Assembly: GCA_003555185.1 (NCBI GenBank)
Contig: PWFZ01000050.1
Span: 1-11,023 of the forward strand
Origin: Balneolaceae bacterium
GTDB taxonomy: Bacteria > Bacteroidota > Rhodothermia > Balneolales > Balneolaceae
Length of the DNA stretch: 11,023 nucleotides
Direction of reading: 5' to 3'
Positions 1-5,842 of the stretch are shown one piece after another (within the stretch, counting starts at the first letter, position 1; the number at the start of each line of letters is the position of its first letter). The notes below the pieces were generated by a model. That model worked only from the letters and a program-made list of their open reading frames with translations. It did not search any database and was not told the DNA's origin. The position numbers were made by a program, and so were the translations under genes.

Positions 1-56
1 AGATGAATGAACTGCTTGATGATATCGATTTTATTGAGCAGGTCGCTTCCCGATAA
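1..56 (+). CDS. C-terminal tail of a gene entering from the left (partial)
   Basis: A reading frame open at the left edge ends with TAA at 54-56. The visible residues, acidic then basic, read MNELLDDIDFIEQVASR and look like the amphipathic end of a soluble protein. The ATG at 3-5 is probably internal, because a 17-residue gene would be unlikely. No family can be recognised from so short a tail. The alternative is that this is chance open sequence: another frame also runs from the edge to a TAA at 58-60. Nothing resembling a terminator follows directly. The downstream stretch is repeat DNA. Confidence 0.4.
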   Translation, partial: MNELLDDIDFIEQVASR

Positions 57-92
57 TTAACAAAGATTTTTCGATAGGGGTGAATACAAACC

Positions 93-302
93 GCGAAGTA
101 TACCTTCGCAACAACAACGCTCGGATCTATTAATAAGTGAATATCCTTCAAAGACTGAACCCATTAACCATAGCAGAGACATACCTTCGCAATATCAACG
201 CTCGGATTTATTTAGAAAAAGATACAACTCCCAAAGGCTGAACCAACTCTCCATAGCAGACATTATACCTTCGCAATATCAACGCTCAGACATAATCCAT
301 AG
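93..302. repeat. Degenerate tandem repeat, about 81-84 bp period, three units
   Basis: Three units start at about 100, 181 and 265. Each begins with the core ATACCTTCGCAA followed by CAACGCTC (G/A)GA. A second core, CAAAG(A/G)CTGAACC then CCATAGCAGA, closes units 1 and 2. Unit 3 keeps CCATAG at 297-302 but has lost roughly 36 internal bases. The first unit is preceded by GCGAAG (93-98), which pairs with CTTCGC (104-109) across a 5-base loop, so a hairpin is possible only there. Both parts of the unit are conserved, so this is not a repeat-spacer array. The frame 61-330 is open through all units, but the second core sits in different codon phases in units 1 and 2, so conservation is at DNA level. 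Function is unknown. Confidence 0.65.
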
Positions 303-330
303 TCAAAACCGACAAAGGGTAATGAATTGA

Positions 331-617
331 TAGAATTGCAGGAAAAAGCTTTTCGATGCTATTGCTTGCCGCCCGCTTTGGGGCTTGGGGCAGTCTTAAA
401 ACAGCGCTTGAAAATCGTAGCTCTACCCATAGGCCGGGTTGTTTTTCGTTTTTCACTTTTGCTGGGTGCTGTTCCCAGTCCCGATCCCTCGGGGCCTTTC
501 ACTTCTGCTTTCTGATCCCGCCTATATAAAACACTTTCTCAGTTCGTCGGTTTCTCTGTTCATCTGTTCTTCGGTTTATCTTCAGGACCCACCGCAGACT
601 GAAAACTTCTACACGTA
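331..617. other. Gene-free stretch with two small hairpins and a CT-rich microrepeat
   Basis: No convincing gene is seen here. Two adjacent inverted repeats stand out: CTGGG (462-466) with CCCAG (474-478), and CCCGA (480-484) with TCGGG (489-493). A CT-rich direct repeat follows, with GTTCGTCGGTTTCTCT at 542 and GTTCTTCGGTTTATCT at 566. The region lies downstream of the DUF58 gene on the minus strand, so the hairpins could end or stabilise that transcript. Neither has a T-run expected of a strong intrinsic terminator. Short open frames exist on the + strand, but their proteins are low in recognisable content. Confidence 0.4.
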
Positions 618-1493
618 TTATCGACGCTGCATTCTTCGGTGGAAAAAGTTAATCAGCGGACGAACATACGATTCGTTGGTAAAAAGCTCGGCAGAATCCA
701 TCTTGTTTTTTCTCAGGTATTCTTTCAGTTGATGCATCTCTTTTAAACGTCTTTTCTTATAATATGTCCGCACTTTCCGACTGGATGTATCAACCAACCG
801 TTGTTCACCGGTTTCGGCATCTCTGAGCGTTATGAGGCCCACATCAGGAAGTTCATCCTCAAACCGATCGTTAATCATAATATTCACCAGATCATGTTTA
901 CGATTAGTGATTTTGTGCTGTTTTTCGAATCCTTCGTCCTGAAAATCAGATGCTAAAATAACAATGGTTCGTCGATTTAATAATCGGTTAAGATAGGAGA
1001 GGGTACCGGCAATATCTGTTTTTCCCCCCTTGGGTTCTGTAACATATAGCTCACGTATCAAACGGAGAACGTGCGTACGCCCTTTTTTGGGAGGAACCAC
1101 CTTTTCAATCTGGTTGCTAAATAGTACCATACCCACTTTATCGCCATTTTTAATTGCGCTGAATGCAATAACTGCACAAACTTCAATGGCGAGCTCCATT
1201 TTGGTCTGCGAGCGGCTTCCAAAGAAACCACTTGGCGAGATGTCGACGCAAAGCATTAGTGTCTGCTCGCGCTCTTCTTCAAACACTTTAATAAACGGTT
1301 CATCACTTCGGGCGGTAACATTCCAGTCAATTTGCCGAACATCATCCCCAAAGGTATAAGCTCGAACCTCAGAAAATGACATGCCACGACCTTTAAATGC
1401 AGACTGATACTCCCCGCCAAAGATATTATTGACGAGGCCTTTGGTCCGGATTTCCAGTGACCGAATTTTCTTTAAAACTTCTTTTGAAATCAT
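618..1493 (-). CDS. DUF58 domain protein (vWA-like, MoxR-associated type)
   Basis: This 291-residue soluble protein has the DUF58 core. Residues 36-62 carry GRGMSFSEVRAYTFGDDVRQ followed by IDW and an AR pair, the family hallmark. A von Willebrand A-like segment follows, with a complete-looking MIDAS motif D84-x-S86-x-S88, a Thr at 159 in GGKTD, and Asp183 in ASDF. DUF58 proteins are commonly encoded beside MoxR AAA+ ATPases and BatA-type vWA proteins and are thought to work with them in envelope stress or protein maturation. That role comes from family context and has not been shown here. No MoxR gene lies within the window: the upstream side is a 396-base spacer leading to a gene on the other strand. 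The ATG at 1491-1493 has no Shine-Dalgarno, which is usual for this lineage. The family is firm; the cellular role is open. Confidence 0.92.
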   Translation of the reverse strand: MISKEVLKKIRSLEIRTKGLVNNIFGGEYQSAFKGRGMSFSEVRAYTFGDDVRQIDWNVTARSDEPFIKVFEEEREQTLMLCVDISPSGFFGSRSQTKMELAIEVCAVIAFSAIKNGDKVGMVLFSNQIEKVVPPKKGRTHVLRLIRELYVTEPKGGKTDIAGTLSYLNRLLNRRTIVILASDFQDEGFEKQHKITNRKHDLVNIMINDRFEDELPDVGLITLRDAETGEQRLVDTSSRKVRTYYKKRRLKEMHQLKEYLRKNKMDSAELFTNESYVRPLINFFHRRMQRR

Positions 1494-1889
1494 AATGACT
1501 ATAATTGAGCTGAATGGTACATCGATTTACAAATTTATCAAAAAGGTATTTGATGAACTGATCAGGAATTTAAGATATATCACCCTGAAATAGGTTGAAC
1601 AAATATCAGGGAAATCTATTTCAGGGCATAGAAAATTATTGTAGGCTCGTAACTCAGGTCGACTGACCTGAAAAGTTTGCATAAAAATGTACAGTTCTCG
1701 GATTGCTGAACCGTGATAGATATACCCACTGGGTTATCCGTATAAAAATATACATACGGATCAGCGATCCGTGTTACGTTAAGCGTATGTTCGGCTCAGC
1801 TTTAATTTAACACTAAATTAACAAATCAGTAACGATAGGGTAAGGTAGAATTGTGATTGTAAGGGTACTTATTAATCAAACCCTTTCGG
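1494..1889. promoter_or_regulatory. Divergent spacer rich in inverted repeats
   Basis: This spacer separates the minus-strand DUF58 gene from the + strand gene at 1890, so it must hold at least one promoter. It is dense in dyads. An 11-bp perfect pair CCCTGAAATAG (1583-1593) / CTATTTCAGGG (1616-1626) has a 22-base spacer. A 7-bp hairpin TCAGGTC / GACCTGA sits at 1654-1671 with loop GACT. ATCCGTAT (1736-1743) pairs with ATACGGAT (1754-1761), and ACGGATC (1756-1762) pairs with GATCCGT (1766-1772). The last two overlap and exclude each other. No riboswitch or RNA family is recognised. Operator sites or a structured leader are both possible. Confidence 0.45.
1681..1773 (+). repeat. Two imperfect direct copies of an A-rich block plus hairpin
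   Basis: Copy 1 (1681-1715) and copy 2 (1742-1773) both begin ATAAAAAT(G/A)TACA and end in a dyad bounded by CGGAT and CCGTG. The dyads are 58 bases apart. Copy 2 forms a perfect 7-bp stem with loop AGC. Copy 1 forms a weaker stem with one mismatch and one G-T pair. The bases that differ still leave a stem, which is what selection on a palindrome would leave, but two copies are too few to prove that. A related half-site, CGGCTCAGC, lies near 1792-1800 in reverse orientation. Confidence 0.5.
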
Positions 1890-2159
1890 ATGATTGTTGG
1901 AAACGAATTTAGTGAGAAGTGTAAAATAATATTACTTGAAACAGAGCGCGTTTCCGGTGAGACAGGGAGGGCTAATGTGTCGGTAGTAGTGTTGAACACT
2001 ACGCTCAAATTTGACAGAACTGAAATAAAAAATCTCTTTCAATACCTGTCTGATTTAAAGTATATAGTGATTGAATCAATTGGCGGGCCTTATCTATATG
2101 GAGATATTTCTTTAACGGAAAAAGGATTATTGAAAACGGCCGCTATAAAAAGTGACTAG
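1890..2159 (+). CDS. Small protein, possible winged-helix DNA-binding type
   Basis: An 89-residue soluble protein that I cannot assign to a named family. The C-terminal half resembles a winged helix: a predicted recognition-type helix near residues 45-58 (TEIKNLFQYLSDLKYI), a beta-wing near 59-72 with IESIGGPYLYGD, then ISLTEKGLLK. That pattern is typical of PadR/MarR-like wings ending in 'LTxKG'. The N-terminal half (1-40) is beta-rich and unfamiliar. The ATG at 1890 is the only ordinary start after the in-frame stop at 1860-1862, and it lacks a Shine-Dalgarno. Ald starts 141 bases downstream on the same strand and the inverted-repeat spacer lies just upstream, so local autoregulation is conceivable but is inference. 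It might also be a truncated remnant of a larger regulator. Confidence 0.55.
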   Translation: MIVGNEFSEKCKIILLETERVSGETGRANVSVVVLNTTLKFDRTEIKNLFQYLSDLKYIVIESIGGPYLYGDISLTEKGLLKTAAIKSD

Positions 2160-2236
2160 TCGGATCTCTATTTTGTTGATTCCATGGTAGTTGTGAATAA
2201 ACGTAAAGCTGAAATATTTCTCTGTTAGTTACCTTA

Positions 2237-2251
2237 AAAGTTTCTAACTTT
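2237..2251. promoter_or_regulatory. Small inverted repeat upstream of ald
   Basis: AAAGTT (2237-2242) and AACTTT (2246-2251) form a perfect 6-bp dyad with a 3-base centre, ending 49 bases before the ald start codon. The overlapping TAACTTTC resembles the Bacteroidota -7 element TAnnTTTG, with a mismatch at the last base. No good -33 TTG partner is obvious at the usual distance. This could be an operator over the promoter. The evidence is positional only. Confidence 0.25.
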
Positions 2252-2300
2252 CCGCGCTTTACCGAAAAGAAAATTTACACTTAGATAAAAAATCAGATCT

Positions 2301-3413
2301 ATGATTATTGGAGTCCCAAAAGAGATTAAAACGCACGAGAATCGGGTAGGTATGACTCCCGGTGGTGTTTTACAATGTGTTAAAAACGGCCATACAATAT
2401 TAATTGAAAAAGATGCAGGCCAAGGCAGTGGTTTTACCGACGAAACATACGTAGAAGCGGGTGGAACTATTGTTGATGATGTTGAAGATGTGTGGAAGCG
2501 CTCAGAAATGATTGTAAAAGTAAAAGAGCCCATTAAAGTGGAATATCCACGGATGCGGGAAGGGCAAATTCTTTTTACCTATTTACACTTTGCTGCAAGT
2601 AAAGAGCTCACCGAAGCTGTAACCAAATCGAAATGTATTGCTATTGCCTACGAAACCGTAGAAAGAGCAGATCGATCTCTTCCGTTACTAATCCCTATGA
2701 GTGAAGTAGCAGGGCGGATGTCGACTCAGGAAGGAGCTAAATATCTGGAGAAGCCAATGGGCGGACGCGGTATTTTAATGGGTGGAATTCCCGGTGTACC
2801 TCCGGCAAAAGTAATTATTTTAGGTGGTGGAATTGTTGGTGTAAACGCCGCTAAAATTGCTGCCGGTATGGGAGCGTATGTTACTATAATGGATATTAAT
2901 ATTCCACGCCTCCGGTATCTTGAGGATGTAATGCCGCGAAATGTAACAACACTTTTTTCTAATGAACAAAACATCAGAAAGCTCCTGCCTGACACAGATC
3001 TGGTAATTGGAGGTGTGCTTAAGCCCGGTGCTAAAGCTCCTCATTTGGTTACGAAAGAGATGCTTTCGCTTATGACACCTGGAACTGTTTTGGTTGATGT
3101 GGCCATTGATCAGGGTGGATGCTTTGAGACATCAAAAGCCACTACACATGACAATCCTACATACATTGTAGATGATATTGTTCACTATTGTGTGGCAAAC
3201 ATGCCGGGTGCCGTGCCGTTTACATCAACTCTTGGCCTCACAAACGTGACACTTCCTTACACAGTACAGATTGCAAACAAAGGATGGAAAAAAGCATTGA
3301 AGGATGATTCAGAACTCCTGAAAGGATTAAATATCGCTGATGGAAAAATCGTCTACAAAGATGTGGCCGAAGCATTCGACATGGAGTTTACCCCTGTTGA
3401 TGAAGTTCTTTAA
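2301..3413 (+). CDS. ald: Alanine dehydrogenase (NAD-dependent)
   Basis: A cytosolic enzyme that interconverts L-alanine + NAD + water with pyruvate + ammonium + NADH, linking amino acid nitrogen to pyruvate. It is full length at 370 residues. Residues matching the known active site of bacterial alanine dehydrogenases fall at the expected positions: Arg15 and Lys75 for pyruvate, catalytic His96, and Asp270. The Rossmann fold shows GGGIVG at 175-180 with acidic Asp198 for the NAD ribose. MPGAVP, a family signature, sits at 301-306. The ATG at 2301 gives the canonical MIIGVPKEIK start. It stands alone on the + strand after the small possible regulator and converges with citrate synthase, sharing a bidirectional terminator. 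All key residues are intact and no oddities are seen. Confusion with transhydrogenase subunit alpha is unlikely, given the length and the lack of membrane segments. Confidence 0.97.
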   Translation: MIIGVPKEIKTHENRVGMTPGGVLQCVKNGHTILIEKDAGQGSGFTDETYVEAGGTIVDDVEDVWKRSEMIVKVKEPIKVEYPRMREGQILFTYLHFAASKELTEAVTKSKCIAIAYETVERADRSLPLLIPMSEVAGRMSTQEGAKYLEKPMGGRGILMGGIPGVPPAKVIILGGGIVGVNAAKIAAGMGAYVTIMDINIPRLRYLEDVMPRNVTTLFSNEQNIRKLLPDTDLVIGGVLKPGAKAPHLVTKEMLSLMTPGTVLVDVAIDQGGCFETSKATTHDNPTYIVDDIVHYCVANMPGAVPFTSTLGLTNVTLPYTVQIANKGWKKALKDDSELLKGLNIADGKIVYKDVAEAFDMEFTPVDEVL

Positions 3414-3440
3414 TCCTGAGCACGAATATTAGCGGAAAGA

Positions 3441-3560
3441 AGTCTCCCCTAATAAGGGGGGGCTCTTTTATCCCGCGTGAGCGAGATTTAGAGGGGTGTC
3501 AATCATATATTTCCATGTACATATGAACATCCCCCTAACCCCCCTTTATTAAGGGGGACT
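3441..3560. repeat. Palindromic MITE/REP-like element, about 120 bp
   Basis: The left end (3441-3462) reads AGTCTCCCCTAATAAGGGGG and continues with two more G. The right end (3539-3560), read on the minus strand, is AGTCCCCCTTAATAAAGGGG plus two more G, so the ends are imperfect terminal inverted repeats. Each end is also internally palindromic, a C run and a G run around an AT core. Just inside, TTTAGAGGGGTGT (left) is largely complementary to ACATCCCCCTAA (right), so the unit can fold on itself. There is no open frame. C-run/G-run elements of this look are scattered in intergenic DNA of many bacteria. This one sits between two convergent genes, the usual tolerated site. Target-site duplications are not clear. 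Confidence 0.7.
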
Positions 3561-3577
3561 TTTACGTTCAAAAATAT

Positions 3578-3616
3578 AAAAAAGCCCCAATGAGAAATCT
3601 CTCAAAGGGGCTTTTT
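3578..3616. terminator. Bidirectional intrinsic terminator between ald and gltA
   Basis: AAAAAGCCCC (3579-3588) pairs with GGGGCTTTTT (3607-3616). An inner stem TGAGA (3591-3595) / TCTCA (3600-3604) extends the hairpin after a symmetric AA/AA bulge. An A-run on one side and a T-run on the other give a U-tract for transcripts from either direction. It therefore serves ald (+), whose stop is about 165 bases away across the palindromic element, and citrate synthase (-), whose stop is only 28 bases away. Confidence 0.88.
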
Positions 3617-3643
3617 AATTTGTTACGTATTTGGCTCTGCTAA

Positions 3644-4813
3644 CTACCGCTCTTCAACGGGAGTCCAGTCAAGATTTTTCTCGCCAATATAGAGAGCACG
3701 AGGACGAACCAACCGGTTGTTGGCGTCTTGCTCTAAATAATGTGCTGTCCATCCTGAGACCCGGCTCATTGCAAATATGCATGTAAACAAATCCGGCTCG
3801 ATACCAAGAGAGTAATAAACAGTAGCAGAGAAAAAATCCACATTCGGATCGATATTTTTCTCGTCCTTCATGGTTTTCAAAATTGATTCTGACCACTCAT
3901 ACAGTTCAGTTTGTCCGGTTTCTTCAGAAAGGCTTTTCGACATTCCGCGAAGAAGACGTGCTCTGGGATCGAATGTTTTATACACACGATGGCCAAAGCC
4001 CATGATTTTTTTCTTGCTTGCGAGTCTGTCCTTTGTAAACTGAACAGGATCGGCAGTTTCTGCATTGGCATCCATTTCAAGGAGCATATTCATTACGGCT
4101 GTATTTGCTCCACCATGAAGGGGGCCTTTTAATGCACCGATAGCTCCCGTAACGGCAGAAAACATATCTGACTCTGTGGAACAAATTGCTCTACAAGTAA
4201 AGGTTGATGCGTTCATTCCGTGCTCAGCGTGCAGAATCAGGCAAAGATCCATTGTCTTTTCTGCTTCTTCTCCGGGCTTTTCGCCATTAAGCATATACAG
4301 GAAATTAAACGCAGTGCTTCCGTTATCCAGAGGGGCAACGATCTCTTTTCCTGATCGGGCTCTTGCAAATGCCGCAATGATGGTAGGCATCTGAGCTGTC
4401 ATAGAAATGGCATCATCTCTGTTGTCTTTTTCAGCATCACCGGAAGGGGCGTCCTGAAAATCAGCAATCATTGAAACAGCTGTTCGTAAAACAGCCATAG
4501 GCTCCGCTTTTTTGTTTGTAGATTTTATATAATCCAAAACGGGTTGCGGGAGTGATCGCTGACTTTTTAAACTGTTGTTAAGTTCTTCAAGTTCGGTGCT
4601 ATTTGGCAGTCGATCATTCCAAAGCAGGAAGCAAACTTCTTCAAAAGTTGCGTTTTCAGCTAACGTATCAATGTTGTAGCCGGCATAAATAAGATCTCCT
4701 TTTTGTCCATCAATGAAGCTTTTAGTCGTTGAAAAAGCAACAATACCTTCCAGTCCTTTGTTGATGTACGGGTGTTCGGTTGTGTCAATATTGTCCAAAT
4801 TTTGTTGGGCCAT
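3644..4813 (-). CDS. gltA: Citrate synthase
   Basis: This enzyme condenses acetyl-CoA with oxaloacetate to citrate, the entry step of the TCA cycle, in the cytosol. At 389 residues it matches the shorter dimeric type found in Gram-positives and archaea, below the about 427-residue E. coli form with its extra N-terminal domain. The catalytic triad is present: His233 in GPLHGGAN, His275 in the signature GFGHRVYKTFDPR, and Asp326 in VDFFSATVYYSLG. The oxaloacetate-binding HAEHGMNAS lies at 195-203. A 2-methylcitrate synthase cannot be excluded from sequence alone, but no prp-type genes are nearby and the gene stands alone. It starts at the ATG at 4811-4813 after an A/T-rich leader containing a short dyad, and it ends at the strong shared terminator. 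Confidence 0.95.
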   Translation of the reverse strand: MAQQNLDNIDTTEHPYINKGLEGIVAFSTTKSFIDGQKGDLIYAGYNIDTLAENATFEEVCFLLWNDRLPNSTELEELNNSLKSQRSLPQPVLDYIKSTNKKAEPMAVLRTAVSMIADFQDAPSGDAEKDNRDDAISMTAQMPTIIAAFARARSGKEIVAPLDNGSTAFNFLYMLNGEKPGEEAEKTMDLCLILHAEHGMNASTFTCRAICSTESDMFSAVTGAIGALKGPLHGGANTAVMNMLLEMDANAETADPVQFTKDRLASKKKIMGFGHRVYKTFDPRARLLRGMSKSLSEETGQTELYEWSESILKTMKDEKNIDPNVDFFSATVYYSLGIEPDLFTCIFAMSRVSGWTAHYLEQDANNRLVRPRALYIGEKNLDWTPVEER

Positions 4814-5030
4814 TACGTTTCTTGTGAAATTTAATAGATTTCTATTCTTATCTCTGCGTTACTTATTGTCATTTCAGCAGTAACTTATCCTAAAGCATTC
4901 CAAAACAGATATTTCCTAATGGATAAAGCCAACTTGTACACAGAAACTCTTTATTTTATAGAAAATACGAAAAGAGCATTGATTTTAGAAGCGCTTTTGC
5001 TATTTAGGTTTGGAAAATTCTGTTAATAAA
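4814..5030. promoter_or_regulatory. gltA upstream region with short dyads
   Basis: On the minus strand this is the gltA promoter region. AATAGA (4833-4838) and TCTATT (4841-4846) form a perfect 6-bp dyad with a 2-base centre, ending about 20 bases upstream of the gltA start codon. GTTACT (4858-4863) and AGTAAC (4879-4884) form another with a 15-base spacer. Either could bind a regulator or be chance in AT-rich DNA. No confident promoter boxes can be drawn. Confidence 0.3.
4970..4998 (-). terminator. Possible terminator after mazG
   Basis: On the minus strand AAAAGCGC, a 13-base loop, then GCTCTTTT forms an imperfect stem with one internal mismatch and a T-run. It lies about 35 bases after the mazG stop, the expected place to end the maf-to-mazG transcript before the gltA promoter. 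The stem is weak and AT-rich. Confidence 0.4.
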
Positions 5031-5795
5031 TTATTCCTTGTCTTTAGCTTCATTCCAAAGCTGATCCATCTCTTCAAGATTTGACTCATTGATATTTTTT
5101 CCTCGTTCCAATAATGAATTTTCAATATGTCTGAATCGTGAGTTGAACTTTTGGTTTGCACCACGAATAGCATCTTCGGCATTTAAATTCAGGAGACGGC
5201 CCACATTAACAAGACTAAAAAGCAGATCCCCAAATTCGTCTTTCTGTTCTTTTACGGTTTGATGATTCACCGCCTCACGCCATTCGTCGATTTCTTCATT
5301 TAGCTTTTCCCAGGCTAATTCCCATTCTGCCCAGTCAAATCCAACATTTGCTGCTTTTTCCTGTATCCGATGCGCTTTAATGAGTCCGGGGAGGTGTTTG
5401 GGTACTCCATCTAAAATGGACTTTTTACCCTCTTTCAGTTTAATGGTTTCCCAGTTCTCAGCAACCTCTTTGTCCGATTCCACAACTGTATCTTCAAAAA
5501 CATGGGGGTGTCGTCTGATGAGTTTTTCTGATATTCGAAGAATTACATCATCAATGGAGAACTCTTTTTTCTCATCGGCCATTTTACTGTGAAACAATAC
5601 GTGCAGAAGCAGATCGCCCAGCTCACGTGACAGTTCATCATAATTTTCATCATCTATTGCTTCAACGGCTTCGTAAGCCTCTTCTATCAAATTATCTTTG
5701 ATGGAGTGGTGGGTTTGTTTACGATCCCACGGACACTCTTTTCTGAGGATGGCAATGAGTTCTACAAGATCTTCGAATTTGGAGGATGGGGTCAT
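5031..5795 (-). CDS. mazG: Nucleoside triphosphate pyrophosphohydrolase MazG
   Basis: An all-alpha NTP pyrophosphohydrolase that cleaves (d)NTPs to NMP and pyrophosphate, removing non-canonical nucleotides. It is full length at 254 residues with the tandem two-domain layout of the E. coli enzyme. Domain 1 has CPWDRKQTHHSI (21-32), the metal-binding EExxE (Glu38, Glu39, Glu42) and ExGD (Glu58 to Asp61), then KLIRRHPHVF (91-100). Domain 2 repeats the acidic pattern with Glu167, Glu168, Glu171 and DEFGD (186-190). It lies 47 bases after the ThuA-like gene on the same strand, so it is probably the last gene of the maf operon. A 14-bp AT palindrome sits just before its start codon. This is the pyrophosphatase and not part of a MazEF toxin pair. 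Family assignment is firm. Confidence 0.95.
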   Translation of the reverse strand: MTPSSKFEDLVELIAILRKECPWDRKQTHHSIKDNLIEEAYEAVEAIDDENYDELSRELGDLLLHVLFHSKMADEKKEFSIDDVILRISEKLIRRHPHVFEDTVVESDKEVAENWETIKLKEGKKSILDGVPKHLPGLIKAHRIQEKAANVGFDWAEWELAWEKLNEEIDEWREAVNHQTVKEQKDEFGDLLFSLVNVGRLLNLNAEDAIRGANQKFNSRFRHIENSLLERGKNINESNLEEMDQLWNEAKDKE

Positions 5796-5796
5796 T

Positions 5797-5810
5797 AATA
5801 AATATTTATT
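5797..5810. promoter_or_regulatory. Perfect 14-bp AT palindrome before mazG
   Basis: AATAAATATTTATT is a perfect palindrome ending one base before the mazG start codon, within the 47-base gap to the upstream gene. It could keep the start site accessible, bind a protein, or be chance in AT-rich sequence. No Shine-Dalgarno is present, so it occupies the usual ribosome-binding position. Confidence 0.25.
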
Positions 5811-5842
5811 TGGAATGAGAAAATAGAGGGTCTGAGTAAGTA

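Noticed and set aside
100..302. CRISPR-like array
   Set aside because: Only three degenerate units; the sequence between the first cores is itself conserved, so there are no unique spacers, and no cas genes are present.
61..330. Repeat-protein coding region
   Set aside because: No ATG, GTG or TTG start before the last two codons, and the second conserved block is in a different codon phase in units 1 and 2.
327..732. Two overlapping + strand open frames (62 and 97 codons)
   Set aside because: Their products have no recognisable domain, the second runs antisense into the DUF58 3' end, and the sequence beneath is hairpins and CT-rich microrepeat. They are more likely chance frames.
1030..1359. 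109-codon + strand open frame
   Set aside because: Lies wholly antisense to the well-supported DUF58 gene; its protein has no domain features.
1583..1773. Known riboswitch or structured RNA
   Set aside because: The hairpins do not match any riboswitch consensus I can recognise by eye, and their strand of transcription is unknown.
1826..2008. 60-codon minus-strand open frame opposite the small possible regulator
   Set aside because: Low-content protein without recognisable motifs; the + strand frame has a better protein signal and codon pattern.
5031..5795. MazG as part of a toxin-antitoxin or phage-defence cassette
   Set aside because: No mazE or mazF-like gene is adjacent, and the protein is the full two-domain pyrophosphohydrolase in a housekeeping operon.
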